Positions 44,021 to 56,241 are shown, counted from the stretch's first letter. The stretch: 64,000 nucleotides of DNA from Bacillus renqingensis (GCF_016464375.1 NZ_JADDIU010000005.1:124001-188000); one strand, 5' to 3'. Program-made: numbers and translations. The notes: generated by a model from the sequence alone, not told the origin.

Positions 44021-47000
44021 ACCGTATCAGCCTAAACACCATATCCGTTTTGTAACGGCATCGAGCCTGTTTGACGGCCATGATGCCTCAATCAATATCA
44101 TGCGCCGCATCCTCCAATCGAGCGGGGCTGAGGTCATCCACCTCGGCCATAATCGTTCGGTGGAGGAAGTCGTAAATGCCGCTATTCAAGAGGATGTGCA
44201 AGGAATTGCGATTTCCTCTTATCAAGGCGGACACGTTGAATATTTTAAATATATGTATGACCTATTAAAGGAAAAAGGGGCGCCGCACGTCCGCATATAT
44301 GGCGGCGGGGGCGGCGTCATCATTCCAAAAGAGATCAAAGAGCTGCATGACTACGGGATTGCCCGGATCTTTTCGCCGGATGACGGCCGCGAATTGGGGC
44401 TGCAGGGTATGATCGACGTGATGATGGCGGAGTGCGATTTTCCAACGGTCGGCGGTGATGTGAGCGAGTATATTGAAAAACTGCCGTCAGGGGATGTCAA
44501 TGCGATTGCCAAGCTGATCACCATCGCTGAACTTAACGTCGATCAACATACGGAAGCGGCAGGTGCGCTTGAAAAAGTCAAACAGCTGGAAAAGTCGATT
44601 CCGGTGGTGGGGATAACCGGAACAGGCGGTGCTGGAAAAAGCTCGCTCACCGATGAATTGGTCCGCCGCTTTCTCAATGAATTCCCGGATAAAAGGCTGG
44701 CGATTCTCTCGGTTGACCCGACAAAGCAAAAAACGGGCGGGGCCCTTCTGGGGGACCGGATTCGGATGAATGCGATTTTTTCACCGAATGTCTATATGCG
44801 CAGCCTGGCGACAAGGGCGGCACGGAGCGAACTGTCGCTGGCGATTCAAGATGCCGTTGCCGTAACGAAGGCAGCCGGATTTGACCTGATTATCATCGAA
44901 ACGAGCGGGATCGGCCAAGGCGACGCCGCCATTACGGAAATTTGTGATATTTCGATGTATGTGATGACGAGCGAATTCGGGGCCCCGTCGCAGCTGGAAA
45001 AAATCGATATGATCGACTATGCAGACCTGATTGTCATTAATAAATTCGAACGAAAAGGTTCTGAAGATGCGAAGCGACAAGTGCAAAAGCAGTACCAGCG
45101 AGTGAATATGCTGTTTGAGAAGGACCTGTCGGAGATGCCGGTGTACGGTACGATTGCCAGCCAGTTCCATGACCCGGGTACGAATGCCCTGTTTGCGGCC
45201 CTGATTGAAACCATTAATGAAAAAGCAGGAACCGATTGGGTGACGACTTTTAGCAAGAATGCTATCGTGGAAAAGCAAAACGTCATCATTCCAACCGACC
45301 GACAATATTATTTGCGAGAAATTTCGGAAACGGTCCGCGGGTACCATAAGAAAGCGGAACAGCAGGCGAACCTTGCCCGGAAGCTGTTCCAGCTCGAAGG
45401 GGCAATCGCCGCGGTAAAAGACCAGCCGGAGGTTGTGGCAGCGCTTGAAGCGGTGAAGCAGGAAACGGAAGCGCAGCTGACGCCGGAATCGAAACGAATC
45501 CTTGAAGGCTGGGAGCAAACGAAGGCAGCCTATAGTGGTGAACAGTTTGTCACAAGAATCCGCGATAAAGAGATTATCACTGCGTTAAAAACAAAAAGCT
45601 TAGCGGGTCTCGATATTGCCAAAGTCGCCTTACCAAAATATAAGGATTACGGCGAAATCCTCCGCTGGGTATACCGGGAAAATGTCCCGGGGTCATTCCC
45701 GTTCACGGCCGGGGTTTTCCCGTTCAAGCGCGAGGGCGAGGACCCCAAGCGGCAGTTTGCCGGCGAAGGGACACCGGAACGAACGAACCGCCGCTTCCAT
45801 TATTTATCGAAGGATGACCCGGCAAAGCGCCTAAGTACCGCCTTTGATTCTGTGACATTATATGGGGAAGACCCGGATTACCGCCCCGACATTTACGGTA
45901 AGGTCGGCGAGAGCGGTGTCAGCGTTTGTACGCTGGAGGATATGAAGAAGCTGTACGATGGCTTTGATCTATGCCATCCGTCGACATCCGTTTCGATGAC
46001 GATTAATGGCCCGGCGCCGATTATTTTAGCCATGTTTATGAATACCGCAATCGATCAGCAGGTGAAAAAGAAGGAAGCTGAACTAGGCCGTGCGTTAACC
46101 GGCGAAGAATTTGCCGAGGTGAAAGCCTATACATTAAGGACCGTTCGCGGAACAGTACAGGCCGATATTTTAAAAGAAGACCAGGGGCAGAATACGTGTA
46201 TTTTTTCCACAGAGTTTGCCTTAAGGATGATGGGGGATATTCAGCAATACTTTATTGACCATCAGGTGCGCAACTATTATTCCGTCTCGATTTCCGGCTA
46301 CCATATCGCCGAAGCGGGTGCCAACCCGATAACACAGCTGGCGTTTACGCTCGCCAATGGTTTTACCTATGTCGAGTACTATTTAAGCCGCGGTATGAAT
46401 ATTGATGACTTCGCACCAAACTTGTCCTTCTTTTTCTCCAATGGGCTGGATCCGGAATATACGGTCATCGGCCGGGTGGCGCGCCGCATTTGGGCAACGG
46501 TCATGCGGGAAAAATACGGCGCACGGGAACGAAGCCAAAAGCTGAAATATCATGTGCAAACATCCGGCCGCTCGCTGCATGCCCAGGAGATTGACTTTAA
46601 CGATATCCGTACAACGCTACAGGCGTTGATGGCCTTGCATGATAACTGTAACTCGCTCCATACGAATGCCTATGATGAGGCGATTACGACCCCTACCGAG
46701 GAATCGGTAAGACGGGCGATGGCGATTCAGCTGATTATTACGAAGGAGCATGGGTTAACGAAAAATGAAAACCCGCTGCAAGGTTCGTTTATTGTCGAGG
46801 AGCTGACCGACCTTGTGGAGGAAGCGGTGTTACAGGAATTTGATCGGTTGAATGACCGCGGCGGTGTCTTAGGAGCAATGGAAACTCAATACCAGCGCGG
46901 GAAAATTCAGGATGAATCGATGGTTTATGAAATGAAGAAGCATACCGGCGAGTTGCCAATCATTGGTGTCAATACGTATTTGAATCCGAATCCGCCTGCT

Positions 47001-47252
47001 GCAGAAGAGGTCGATAATATGGAACTGGCCCGAGCAACAACCGAAGAAAAGGAGCTGCAAATCCAAAACCTGCGTTCTTTCCAGGAGGCCCATGCGGAAG
47101 AAACGGAATCCGCCTTACAGCGGTTAAAGGAAACGGCGGTAAGCGGCGGTAATATTTTTGCCGAATTAATGGAAACAGTCCAAGTGGCCAGCCTTGGGCA
47201 AATTTCCCGGGCGCTATATGAAGTGGGTGGCCAGTACCGCCGAAATATGTGA
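44013..47252 (+). CDS. icmF: Fused isobutyryl-CoA mutase IcmF
   Basis: A 1079-residue three-part enzyme. Residues 1-145 form a B12-binding domain with [15 protein letters not shown]. Residues about 195-420 form a MeaI-type G-protein chaperone with [28 protein letters not shown] and NKFERKG. Residues about 520-1079 form the acyl-CoA mutase TIM barrel ([45 protein letters not shown]). IcmF interconverts isobutyryl-CoA and n-butyryl-CoA, linking valine or branched fatty-acid carbon to beta-oxidation by the enzymes upstream. The ATG at 44013 overlaps the tetR stop. It is the last gene of the block. Confidence 0.96.
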   Translation: MSKPYQPKHHIRFVTASSLFDGHDASINIMRRILQSSGAEVIHLGHNRSVEEVVNAAIQEDVQGIAISSYQGGHVEYFKYMYDLLKEKGAPHVRIYGGGGGVIIPKEIKELHDYGIARIFSPDDGRELGLQGMIDVMMAECDFPTVGGDVSEYIEKLPSGDVNAIAKLITIAELNVDQHTEAAGALEKVKQLEKSIPVVGITGTGGAGKSSLTDELVRRFLNEFPDKRLAILSVDPTKQKTGGALLGDRIRMNAIFSPNVYMRSLATRAARSELSLAIQDAVAVTKAAGFDLIIIETSGIGQGDAAITEICDISMYVMTSEFGAPSQLEKIDMIDYADLIVINKFERKGSEDAKRQVQKQYQRVNMLFEKDLSEMPVYGTIASQFHDPGTNALFAALIETINEKAGTDWVTTFSKNAIVEKQNVIIPTDRQYYLREISETVRGYHKKAEQQANLARKLFQLEGAIAAVKDQPEVVAALEAVKQETEAQLTPESKRILEGWEQTKAAYSGEQFVTRIRDKEIITALKTKSLAGLDIAKVALPKYKDYGEILRWVYRENVPGSFPFTAGVFPFKREGEDPKRQFAGEGTPERTNRRFHYLSKDDPAKRLSTAFDSVTLYGEDPDYRPDIYGKVGESGVSVCTLEDMKKLYDGFDLCHPSTSVSMTINGPAPIILAMFMNTAIDQQVKKKEAELGRALTGEEFAEVKAYTLRTVRGTVQADILKEDQGQNTCIFSTEFALRMMGDIQQYFIDHQVRNYYSVSISGYHIAEAGANPITQLAFTLANGFTYVEYYLSRGMNIDDFAPNLSFFFSNGLDPEYTVIGRVARRIWATVMREKYGARERSQKLKYHVQTSGRSLHAQEIDFNDIRTTLQALMALHDNCNSLHTNAYDEAITTPTEESVRRAMAIQLIITKEHGLTKNENPLQGSFIVEELTDLVEEAVLQEFDRLNDRGGVLGAMETQYQRGKIQDESMVYEMKKHTGELPIIGVNTYLNPNPPAAEEVDNMELARATTEEKELQIQNLRSFQEAHAEETESALQRLKETAVSGGNIFAELMETVQVASLGQISRALYEVGGQYRRNM

Positions 47253-47352
47253 TAAGAAAAGCACCTGCCCTAAGTCAGCGGCATATGGCCTCACTCGAGA
47301 AAGCTGATACCTCGTGCGATGCCTATACTGCCGCGGCCCGCTACATTTTTAC

Positions 47353-47390
47353 AACACAATGGCAGATTTTTTTTTGCCATTGTGTTTTTT
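47353..47390 (+). terminator. Terminator of the acyl-CoA operon
   Basis: AACACAATGGCA and TGCCATTGTGTTTTTT with a T-rich loop. Confidence 0.88.
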
Positions 47391-47445
47391 ATGTTAAAAT
47401 TTCATATATAATCAAACATCAGGGAGTATCGGCAGGTGTCAACTC

Positions 47446-47619
47446 ATGAAGCTAAGTTATATGATCATCATTTTACTGATTTTTGCCTGGCCATTGTATT
47501 ATTTATATGAATTACAATTAGGGGCAATCTCCTTTCTGCTGCTTGCCATCTTCTTTCTTGTGGTTTCGATTAAGGAGTATAAAAAGTTTCGCCAACAAAA
47601 AGAAAAGGAGCAGGATTAA
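47446..47619 (+). CDS. Small two-helix membrane protein, function unknown
   Basis: A 57-residue product starting at ATG 47446 with GCAGGTG seven bases upstream. Two hydrophobic helices (YMIIILLIFAWPLYYLY and ISFLLLAIFFLVVSI) are joined by a short loop, and the C terminus is charged (KEYKKFRQQKEKEQD). It lies between the icmF terminator and rpoE. No family is recognised. Codon pattern and a good ribosome site support a real gene. Confidence 0.7.
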   Translation: MKLSYMIIILLIFAWPLYYLYELQLGAISFLLLAIFFLVVSIKEYKKFRQQKEKEQD

Positions 47620-47741
47620 TTTTTCGCAAAACAAACATTTGAACTGGCATAAACAGAGGGAATTTGTTTATAATGGAGAATATGTAATTTGGATCAACCC
47701 TTTAATATTGCCGTGTTAAATAGAGAAAGGATGTGCCGTAC

Positions 47742-48323
47742 TTGAGTCTAGCACAATACTCAAAAGAGGAGTTACTAGAGTTATCCCTCATTGAAATGGC
47801 GTATGAATATTTAAAAAACAGCAAGCAGCCTATTTCCTTTAGCGACTTAGTGAATGAAATTACCGCTGCGGCCGATATTTCTGAACAAGAAATGCGATCA
47901 CGTCTGGCACAATTTTATACAGACATCAATATTGATGGACGGTTTCTTTCATTAGGTGAAAACCGCTGGGGCCTTCGTGTTTGGTACCCTGTCGATACAC
48001 AGGAGGAAGAAGTCGTGACAGCCATAAAGCCGAAGAAGAAGAAGAAGGCGAAAAAGGTTGTTGAGGATGAGGACATTGATGTGTACGATGAGCTTGATGA
48101 AGAAGAATACGATGACATTGACGATTTCGAGGAAGAAGATCTTCTGGATGATGAGGAAGATTTAGAAGACTTAGATGAAGTCGATGAAGTCGATGAATTT
48201 GAAGAGGAAGACGAAGTGTTGGAGGAGGAAGAGGAGTTCGAGCTGGATGAAGAAGTTGACCTGGAAGAAGAATTAGACGAAGAGGAAGAGTTAGAGGAGG
48301 AAGAAGAAGAAGAGGATTTATAA
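47742..48323 (+). CDS. rpoE: RNA polymerase delta subunit
   Basis: A 193-residue delta factor. The N-terminal HARE-HTH domain runs to about residue 95 (AQYSKEELLELSLIEMAYEY, FYTDINIDGRFLSLGENRWG), then a Lys-rich spacer and a long acidic tail of Asp/Glu as in B. subtilis. Delta increases polymerase recycling and specificity. TTG 47742 is the likely start, eleven bases after GAAAGGA; it gives MSLAQYSKEE, matching the family. pyrG follows with its own attenuated promoter. Confidence 0.96.
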   Translation: MSLAQYSKEELLELSLIEMAYEYLKNSKQPISFSDLVNEITAAADISEQEMRSRLAQFYTDINIDGRFLSLGENRWGLRVWYPVDTQEEEVVTAIKPKKKKKAKKVVEDEDIDVYDELDEEEYDDIDDFEEEDLLDDEEDLEDLDEVDEVDEFEEEDEVLEEEEEFELDEEVDLEEELDEEEELEEEEEEEDL

Positions 48324-48333
48324 CGGGAAGTGC

Positions 48334-48443
48334 TTGACTTTTCCCCCCTCCCCTTGTAATATCTAGTTTGGGCTCCTTAAAAAGGACAATTCGTATTTAC
48401 TAATATGCGCTCCCTTACATTCGTTTAAGTGGGGCGTTTTTTT
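48334..48443 (+). promoter_or_regulatory. pyrG promoter and reiterative-transcription attenuator
   Basis: TTGACT (48334-48339), a 17-bp spacer and TAATAT (48357-48362) are followed seven bases later by an initial transcribed GGGCTCC (48370-48376). A terminator formed by CGCTCCCTTA and TAAGTGGGGCG with seven T residues lies at 48408-48443. This copies B. subtilis pyrG, where low CTP makes polymerase stutter and add G residues that pair with the pyrimidine-rich CTCCC arm and prevent termination. Confidence 0.88.
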
Positions 48444-48560
48444 ATTGATGTTTGCGCTTTTCTTAATAAAAACTCCCTCGTCATGGGGTTTTTTCATTTT
48501 AGGAGATATTTTAAAAAAAAGCCCTTTAACATTCTAAATAATGTACAAACTGTAACCTAA

Positions 48561-50168
<1,608 letters not shown>

Positions 50169-50181
50169 AACCTTTTGGAGG

Positions 50182-50216
50182 GCCGGTTCTCAAGTGGGGG
50201 AGCTGGTCTTTTTTTG
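50182..50216 (+). terminator. Terminator of pyrG
   Basis: GGCCGGTTC, a ten-base loop, GAGCTGGTC (with G-U pairs) and TTTTTTT. Confidence 0.82.
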
Positions 50217-50816
50217 GTAGGGTAACTAAAGCTGTTCTAATTACTTGAAATTCAAAATTTCCCGCTTTGTGGGATACGATATGTTGTTTTACTACCGGTT
50301 TTTTTTCGATAGAACCTGTCTATGGGACACTTCGCGTCGTTTTCCACCCGGTTCTGTCCCATAGAACCCGTCTATGGGACAAATTGCGTCGTTTCCCACC
50401 CGGTTCTGTCCCATAGACCCTGTCTATGGGACAAATTGCTTCGTTTTCCACCCGGTTTTGTCCCATAGAACCCGTCTATGGGACAAATTGCATCGTTTTC
50501 CACTCGGTTTTGTTCCATAGAACCTGTCTATGGGACAAATTGCGTCGTTTCCCACCCGGTTTTGTTCCATAGAACCTGTCTATGGGACATTCCCCCTCTT
50601 TTTTCCACCGATTTTGTCCCATAGGCTCCGAAAAAATCCACCATTATAGTAGAAGCCTCTCCCTCCAGAGCGGCGCGATGCCATCTGGAGGACTACCCTG
50701 CCTTGACCTCGACAACCATCTTTTGGAGGAACTAGTCCCGTTCTATTTACCCGAATGCATGCAATTACCGGCGTTTGAGGAACTAGCCTCCTTTCACTTC
50801 GAAAGATACCTAGTTG
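50217..50816. other. 600-bp non-coding region between pyrG and ywjG
   Basis: The first two thirds are the 52-bp tandem hairpin array (50305-50625). The rest (50640-50816) shows no gene; two copies of GAGGAACTAG lie 51 bp apart (50726 and 50777), perhaps a decayed array. An AGTTGT-C-ACAACT palindrome overlaps the ywjG stop. Confidence 0.6.
50305..50625. repeat. Six-unit 52-bp tandem array, one hairpin per unit
   Basis: TATGGGACA recurs at 50321, 50373, 50425, 50477, 50529 and 50581, an exact 52-bp period. In the inner units TGTCCCATAGA, a five-base loop and TCTATGGGACA form an 11-bp stem; the 25-bp spacer (AATTGCGTCG then TTTTCCACCCGG) is also conserved. First and last units are degenerate on their outer sides. 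Confidence 0.95.
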
Positions 50817-51341
50817 TCACAACTGATACTCCGCCAAAATTTCATCCAATGTAAATTTCAAGCCGTAATAGACAAACAATGCAGCCATTGCAGACGGATA
50901 GCCGATTCGCCCGCCGAACTCGTCCGGAATCAAGCCTTTTTTCAAGCCTAAATCAAGGTGTACGTCAGCCATTTCAACCAAACCGGCATCACCCAAAACT
51001 GTCGAAACGCCCACAAACGGAATATTTCTTTCCTTAAGAGCCTTTGCAGCTTGAACTGCGGCTTCGTCATCTGAATGCCTTGAAAAAATAATCACCCGGT
51101 CCGCTTCGCTTAGATCCGAAATAGCGGAAACGTCCAATCGTCGCGCCGACTTAAGCGGTTCAGCCCCTTCTAAAGCCTCAAACTCGACGGCCTTCATTTC
51201 GCCAACTGTATAAATATAAATGGCTCCGTCGCCGGCAGGACCTTGAGCAAGCAGGCGAGCGCCGTCCTCAAAGGAAAACTCTTCATTCTCAGAAATTCTT
51301 TTAAACATACCCGTAAGCTGGGTAGAAAACATTTTCAACAT
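50817..51341 (-). CDS. ywjG: DUF2529 protein YwjG
   Basis: A 174-residue SIS-like protein. MLKMFSTQLTGMFKRISENE opens the sequence and RVIIFSRHSDDEAAVQAAKALKERNIPFVGVSTV resembles sugar-isomerase nucleotide folds. ATG 51341 is eight bases after GGAGG. B. subtilis ywjG lies at the same place between pyrG and spo0F. Function unknown. It is transcribed towards pyrG and divergently from spo0F. Confidence 0.88.
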   Translation of the reverse strand: MLKMFSTQLTGMFKRISENEEFSFEDGARLLAQGPAGDGAIYIYTVGEMKAVEFEALEGAEPLKSARRLDVSAISDLSEADRVIIFSRHSDDEAAVQAAKALKERNIPFVGVSTVLGDAGLVEMADVHLDLGLKKGLIPDEFGGRIGYPSAMAALFVYYGLKFTLDEILAEYQL

Positions 51342-51401
51342 CAAAACATCCTCCTTCATCGGTCATTTTATTATAAGGTTTGAATCTTTAAAAGAAAAAG
51401 C

Positions 51402-51450
51402 CCTGCCAATTAAGAAAATGGCAGGATTTTTGGCATGCGAAGTCGAATTA
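51402..51450 (+). promoter_or_regulatory. Sigma-H promoter of spo0F overlapping a hairpin
   Basis: GCAGGATTT (51421-51429), 12 bp and GTCGAATTA (51442-51450) match the sigma-H consensus RNAGGAWWW-N11-12-RNNGAATWW exactly; spo0F is a known sigma-H gene. The -35 lies in the right arm of a CCTGCCA/TGGCAGG hairpin with T runs on both sides (51402-51430), and AGTCGAA beside the -10 resembles a Spo0A box. Confidence 0.75.
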
Positions 51451-51511
51451 TAACTAATAACAATGGGGATTTAAAAAGCAGTAAACAAGCAACTGGGGAA
51501 GAGGTGTAACG

Positions 51512-51883
51512 ATGAAAGGGAAAATTTTAATCGTGGACGACCAATTTGGTATTCGTATTTTGCTGAATGAGGTATTTCAAAAGGAAGGATACGAAACGTT
51601 CCAAGCGGCTAACGGAGTACAAGCACTTGATATCGTGTCAAAGCACGAACCGGACTTGGTCCTTTTAGACATGAAAATACCAGGAATGGACGGGATTGAA
51701 ATTTTGAAACGCATGAAGGTCATCAACCCGGATATCTGCGTCATTATTATGACGGCTTACGGAGAACTGGATATGATTAAAGAGGCGAAAGACCTTGGTG
51801 CCATTACTCACTTTGCCAAGCCATTTGACATTGATGACATTCGCGCTGCTGTGAAAAAACATATCCCCCAAAAATCAAATTAG
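51512..51883 (+). CDS. spo0F: Sporulation phosphorelay response regulator Spo0F
   Basis: A 123-residue single-domain receiver. The acidic pocket is D9-D10, the phosphorylated aspartate D53 ([12 protein letters not shown]), and the conserved T/K pair appears in MTAYGELDM and FAKPFD. Spo0F takes phosphate from sporulation kinases and passes it to Spo0B. AGAGGTG precedes ATG 51512. The upstream region has a perfect sigma-H promoter. fba follows, as in B. subtilis. Confidence 0.97.
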   Translation: MKGKILIVDDQFGIRILLNEVFQKEGYETFQAANGVQALDIVSKHEPDLVLLDMKIPGMDGIEILKRMKVINPDICVIIMTAYGELDMIKEAKDLGAITHFAKPFDIDDIRAAVKKHIPQKSN

Positions 51884-52091
51884 GAGGTATTTCCCAATGG
51901 GTTCGCTTTCATTGTGACAGTTTGAAAAACTGTGTTGGATTAATGGTATTTCTGATTTTGATTTGATATGATACATATGACATATAATTGTAGATGGGCT
52001 TTTCTGATACATATTTACGAAATAAAAGGAAACCATTTATATGAATACTCTATTGGGAAAGCCATCGACTTAATTTTTAGGAGGAATCGAA

Positions 52092-52949
52092 ATGCCTTTA
52101 GTTTCAATGACAGACATGCTGAAGAAAGCAAAAGCGGAACACTACGCTGTCGGGCAATTTAACGTTAACAACCTCGAGTACGCTCAGGCCATCCTGCAGG
52201 CAGCAGAGGGAGAAAAGTCACCGGTTATTCTTGGTGTGTCCGAAGGTGCAGCCCGTTATATCGGCGGTTTCAAAACCGTTGTTAAAATGGTGGAAGGATT
52301 AATGGAAGACTATAAAATTACCGTACCGGTAGCCATCCACCTTGACCATGGTTCAAGCTTTGAAAAATGCAAAGAAGCAGTGGATGCTGGCTTTACCTCC
52401 GTTATGATTGATGCATCACACCATCCATTTGATGAAAATGTTGAAATTACTTCAAAGGTAGTCGAGTATGCCCATCCGAAGGGTGTTTCTGTTGAAGCAG
52501 AACTTGGCACTGTCGGCGGACAAGAAGATGATGTGGTTGGCAAAGGGATCATCTACGCGGACCCTAATGAGTGTAACGAGCTTGTCAAGCGCACAGGGAT
52601 TGACTGCCTTGCACCAGCGTTAGGTTCTGTTCATGGTCCTTACAAAGGTGAACCAAAGCTTGGGTTCAAAGAGATGGAGGAAATCGGCAAGATTACCGGG
52701 ATGCCGCTGGTTCTTCACGGCGGAACGGGGATCCCGACAAAAGATATCCAAAAGGCCATTTCTCTTGGTACAGCAAAGATTAATGTTAATACTGAAAACC
52801 AAATTGCCTCCGCTAAAACGGTTCGTGAAGTTTTGGCAGCAAATCCGGATATGTACGATCCACGTAAATACTTAGGACCTGCGCGCGATACCATTAAAGA
52901 AACAGTCATCGGCAAAATGCGCGAATTCGGTTCATCACAAAAAGCGTAA
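52092..52949 (+). CDS. fbaA: Class II fructose-bisphosphate aldolase
   Basis: A 285-residue zinc aldolase of glycolysis and gluconeogenesis. Metal and substrate motifs are [43 protein letters not shown] and [23 protein letters not shown] precedes ATG 52092. It sits with tal, murAB and glpX in the B. subtilis order. A hairpin ending in TTT follows the stop. Confidence 0.97.
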   Translation: MPLVSMTDMLKKAKAEHYAVGQFNVNNLEYAQAILQAAEGEKSPVILGVSEGAARYIGGFKTVVKMVEGLMEDYKITVPVAIHLDHGSSFEKCKEAVDAGFTSVMIDASHHPFDENVEITSKVVEYAHPKGVSVEAELGTVGGQEDDVVGKGIIYADPNECNELVKRTGIDCLAPALGSVHGPYKGEPKLGFKEMEEIGKITGMPLVLHGGTGIPTKDIQKAISLGTAKINVNTENQIASAKTVREVLAANPDMYDPRKYLGPARDTIKETVIGKMREFGSSQKA

Positions 52950-52966
52950 AACCATTTGTAACAACG

Positions 52967-52991
52967 AACCGCCCTGCTATTGGGGCGGTTT
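52967..52991 (+). terminator. Weak terminator after fbaA
   Basis: AACCGCCC and GGGGCGGTTT, with only a short T run, so readthrough into tal is likely. Confidence 0.55.
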
Positions 52992-53043
52992 CCATGCGTC
53001 TAAAGGATACAGAAAATTTTGTCGAAAAATGGAGGGAAAGGAT

Positions 53044-53694
53044 ATGAAATTTTTTATTGATACAGCTAACTTGGATGAAATTCGTGAAGCTCATGAACTG
53101 GGGTTATTAGCAGGAGTGACAACAAATCCAACGCTTGTGGCAAAAGAAAAAGGGGTCTCATTCCATGAGCGGTTAAAGGAAATTACCAGCCTCGTACCAG
53201 GGTCTGTCAGTGCCGAAGTCATTGCCCTTGATGCAGAGGGGATGATTAAAGAAGGAAAAGAGCTTGCAGCGATTGCCCCCAATATTACCGTGAAGGTTCC
53301 CATGACACCCGATGGACTAAAAGCGGTCCATGCTTTTTCCCAAGAGGGCATCAAAACGAATGTGACATTAATTTTTAACGCGAATCAGGCACTGCTTGCG
53401 GCAAGAGCGGGGGCAACTTATGTATCACCGTTCCTTGGCAGATTAGATGACATCGGCCAAAATGGCTTAGACCTGATTTCCACCATCTCCGAAATTTTTG
53501 CTATCCACAACATTGAGACGGAAATCATTGCAGCGTCCATCCGCCACCCGATGCATGTAACCGAGGCAGCATTACGAGGCGCCCATATTGCCACGATTCC
53601 ATACAAAGTATTAATGGGTTTAACGAAGCACCCATTGACGGATAAAGGAATTGAAGCATTTTTAAAAGACTGGAATTCCCGGACAGAAGCCTAA
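53044..53694 (+). CDS. tal: Transaldolase (TalB/fructose-6-phosphate aldolase subfamily)
   Basis: A 216-residue small transaldolase starting [20 protein letters not shown]. The Schiff-base lysine is in [14 protein letters not shown] and the family signature [12 protein letters not shown] is near the N terminus. It transfers dihydroxyacetone units in the pentose phosphate pathway. ATG 53044 is nine bases after GGAGGG; the frame opens 15 bases earlier. It lies between fbaA and murAB. Confidence 0.94.
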   Translation: MKFFIDTANLDEIREAHELGLLAGVTTNPTLVAKEKGVSFHERLKEITSLVPGSVSAEVIALDAEGMIKEGKELAAIAPNITVKVPMTPDGLKAVHAFSQEGIKTNVTLIFNANQALLAARAGATYVSPFLGRLDDIGQNGLDLISTISEIFAIHNIETEIIAASIRHPMHVTEAALRGAHIATIPYKVLMGLTKHPLTDKGIEAFLKDWNSRTEA

Positions 53695-53886
53695 TTTTTA
53701 TGCCATTTTTCCATTTTCGTGTAAATTTTTTTCAAATTGATACATGAAAAATAAAATTTCGTGTAAACTATAAGTTAGACAAACTGTCGGAATTTACGTT
53801 TTATGTTTGGAAAAATATACCTGAAGGCTCGTTCGAACCTTTGAAAAACTTTTCGGTCTTACATAGGGCTAAGAAGGGAGTCGAAA

Positions 53887-55173
53887 ATGGAAAAACTCAA
53901 AATTGCAGGCGGATATCCATTAAAAGGAACAGTGCGGGTTAGTGGCGCAAAAAACAGTGCCGTCGCCTTGATTCCTGCCACTATTTTAGCCGAATCACCC
54001 GTTACCATCGAAGGGCTGCCGCATATTTCTGACGTCGAAATCCTAAAAGATCTCTTGGAAGAAATCGGCGGAAAGGTACAAATCAACGATGACGAAATGA
54101 CGGTTGACCCACAGGCGATGATTTCTATGCCGCTGCCAAATGGCAAAGTCAAAAAGCTGCGGGCCTCCTATTACCTGATGGGTGCCATGCTTGGCCGCTT
54201 TAAAAAAGCAGTCATTGGTTTGCCCGGCGGCTGCCATTTAGGTCCGAGACCGATTGATCAACATATTAAAGGCTTTGAAGCTCTTGGCGCCCAAGTTACC
54301 AACGAACAGGGTGCGATTTACCTGCGGGCTGATGAACTGCACGGTGCCCGTATTTATCTGGATGTTGTCAGTGTCGGAGCAACGATTAATATTATGCTCG
54401 CTGCGGTCAGGGCCAAGGGACGGACGATTATTGAAAATGCAGCGAAAGAGCCGGAAATTATTGATGTTGTCACCCTGTTGACGAATATGGGAGCGAAAAT
54501 TAAAGGAGCCGGAACAGATGTCATCCGCATCGATGGTGTGGAAACCCTTAACGGCTGCCGCCATACGATTATTCCCGACCGGATTGAAGCAGGAACGTTT
54601 ATGATTCTCGGGGCGGCGATGGGAGAAGGTGTGATCATTGACAATGTCATTCCCCACCATCTGGAATCAGTAATCGCGAAGCTGCGGGAAATGGGCGTCC
54701 ATGTCGAATCAGGCGATGATCAGATCTTTGTCAAAACGGCGCCAAATCTTAAAGCTGTTGATATAAAGACACTTGTTTATCCGGGGTTTCCAACGGACCT
54801 GCAACAGCCGTTTACGACGTTGTTAACGAAAGCTGTCGGATCTAGTGTTGTAACCGATACCATTTATGGTGCCCGTTTTAAACATATTGATGAGCTGAGA
54901 AGAATGAACGCCAATATTAAGGTTGAAGGACGTTCTGCCATTATCAATGGTCAGGTACAGCTGCAGGGGGCTAAGGTGAAGGCGAGTGACCTGAGGGCAG
55001 GCGCGGCACTTTTCATTGCCGGCCTCATGTCAGAAGGTATTACCGAGGTGACAGGACTCGAGCATATTGATCGCGGCTACAGCGACCTTGTTGAAAAGTT
55101 AAACGGCCTCGGTGCAACCGTTTGGCGCGAAGCCTTAACGGAAGAGGAATTGGAACACATGAAGAATCTATAA
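53887..55173 (+). CDS. murAB: UDP-GlcNAc 1-carboxyvinyltransferase, second paralog
   Basis: A 428-residue MurA enzyme for the first committed step of peptidoglycan synthesis. The fosfomycin-sensitive cysteine is in [16 protein letters not shown]. Further blocks are [35 protein letters not shown] and [17 protein letters not shown]. Chromosomal position between tal and glpX corresponds to B. subtilis murAB (murZ) rather than murAA. AGGGAG precedes ATG 53887. Confidence 0.94.
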   Translation: MEKLKIAGGYPLKGTVRVSGAKNSAVALIPATILAESPVTIEGLPHISDVEILKDLLEEIGGKVQINDDEMTVDPQAMISMPLPNGKVKKLRASYYLMGAMLGRFKKAVIGLPGGCHLGPRPIDQHIKGFEALGAQVTNEQGAIYLRADELHGARIYLDVVSVGATINIMLAAVRAKGRTIIENAAKEPEIIDVVTLLTNMGAKIKGAGTDVIRIDGVETLNGCRHTIIPDRIEAGTFMILGAAMGEGVIIDNVIPHHLESVIAKLREMGVHVESGDDQIFVKTAPNLKAVDIKTLVYPGFPTDLQQPFTTLLTKAVGSSVVTDTIYGARFKHIDELRRMNANIKVEGRSAIINGQVQLQGAKVKASDLRAGAALFIAGLMSEGITEVTGLEHIDRGYSDLVEKLNGLGATVWREALTEEELEHMKNL

Positions 55174-55240
55174 GAAATTCATCAAGTACAAATAAACCAT
55201 AATTTTTTACAATAGAGAATTAACGGGGGATGGAGAAGCA

Positions 55241-56200
55241 ATGGAAAGAAGTTTAACGATGGAGCTTGTCCGTGTAACAGAAGGGGCGGCACTTGCGTCA
55301 GCACGCTGGATGGGCCGCGGGAAAAAAGACGAGGCGGACGAGGCAGCGACAAGTGCAATGCGCAATGTGTTTGACACCGTGCCAATGAAAGGAACCGTTG
55401 TCATTGGTGAGGGAGAAATGGACGAAGCACCGATGCTTTATATCGGTGAGAAGCTTGGGACAGGCTATGGACCGCGTGTGGACGTTGCCGTAGATCCGCT
55501 TGAAGGCACCAATATCTTAGCATCAGGAGGCTGGAATGCCTTGGCCGTTCTGGCTGTGGCCGACCATGGCAATCTCTTGCATGCCCCTGATATGTATATG
55601 GAGAAGATCGCTGTCGGCCCCGAAGCTGTAGGCTTGATTGATCTAAATGCTCCGGTGATTGACAACCTGAAGGCCGTTGCCAAAGCGAAAAATAAAGATA
55701 TCGAAGACGTCGTCGCCACCGTGCTCAATCGACCGCGCCACGAGCATATCATTGCCCAGCTTCGTGAAGCCGGTGCGAGGATTAAATTAATCAACGATGG
55801 CGATGTTGCGGCCGCAATTAACACCGCATTCGACGACACCGGTGTTGACATTTTATTTGGCTCAGGCGGTGCCCCCGAGGGAGTCCTTTCTGCCGTTGCA
55901 TTGAAATGTCTGGGCGGTGAAATCATTGGGAAACTCGAACCGCAAAATGAGGCTGAAATAGAACGCTGCAAAAAGATGGGCTTAGATGTCAGCAAGGTAT
56001 TACGGATGGAGGACCTCGTCAAAGGGGACGATGCCATTTTCACAGCAACCGGTGTCACGGACGGCGAACTGCTGCGCGGCGTTCAATTCAAGGGCTCCTA
56101 CGCCTCCACCCATTCTATCGTCATGCGTGCCAAATCTGGAACCGTACGCTTCATCGAAGGAACCCATAGCTTAAAGAAAAAACCAAATTTAGTGCTATAA
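55241..56200 (+). CDS. glpX: Class II fructose-1,6-bisphosphatase GlpX
   Basis: A 319-residue metal-dependent phosphatase. Motifs: [30 protein letters not shown] and [22 protein letters not shown]. It completes the gluconeogenic group with fbaA and tal. GGGGGATGG lies upstream of ATG 55241. In B. subtilis the gene (ywjI) precedes rho, as here. A family-A palindrome follows directly after the stop and may end the transcript. Confidence 0.95.
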   Translation: MERSLTMELVRVTEGAALASARWMGRGKKDEADEAATSAMRNVFDTVPMKGTVVIGEGEMDEAPMLYIGEKLGTGYGPRVDVAVDPLEGTNILASGGWNALAVLAVADHGNLLHAPDMYMEKIAVGPEAVGLIDLNAPVIDNLKAVAKAKNKDIEDVVATVLNRPRHEHIIAQLREAGARIKLINDGDVAAAINTAFDDTGVDILFGSGGAPEGVLSAVALKCLGGEIIGKLEPQNEAEIERCKKMGLDVSKVLRMEDLVKGDDAIFTATGVTDGELLRGVQFKGSYASTHSIVMRAKSGTVRFIEGTHSLKKKPNLVL

Positions 56201-56207
56201 TGAACTC

Positions 56208-56241
56208 GGTGTCAGGCACCCATTCTCAGGTGCCTGACACC
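56208..56241. repeat. Family-A palindromic repeat, short centre
   Basis: GGTGTCAGGCACC, an eight-base centre and GGTGCCTGACACC, seven bases after the glpX stop. Confidence 0.93.

Noticed and set aside
47249..47449. 66-codon frame after icmF
   Set aside because: Runs through the operon terminator and has no family features; the real small gene starts at 47446 in another frame.
50305..50625. CRISPR array
   Set aside because: The whole 52-bp unit, including the 25-bp spacer, is conserved, units form hairpins, and no cas genes are near.
50582..50854. 90-codon frame on the plus strand after the 52-bp array
   Set aside because: Begins inside the repeat, has no ribosome site and overlaps the ywjG end antisense.
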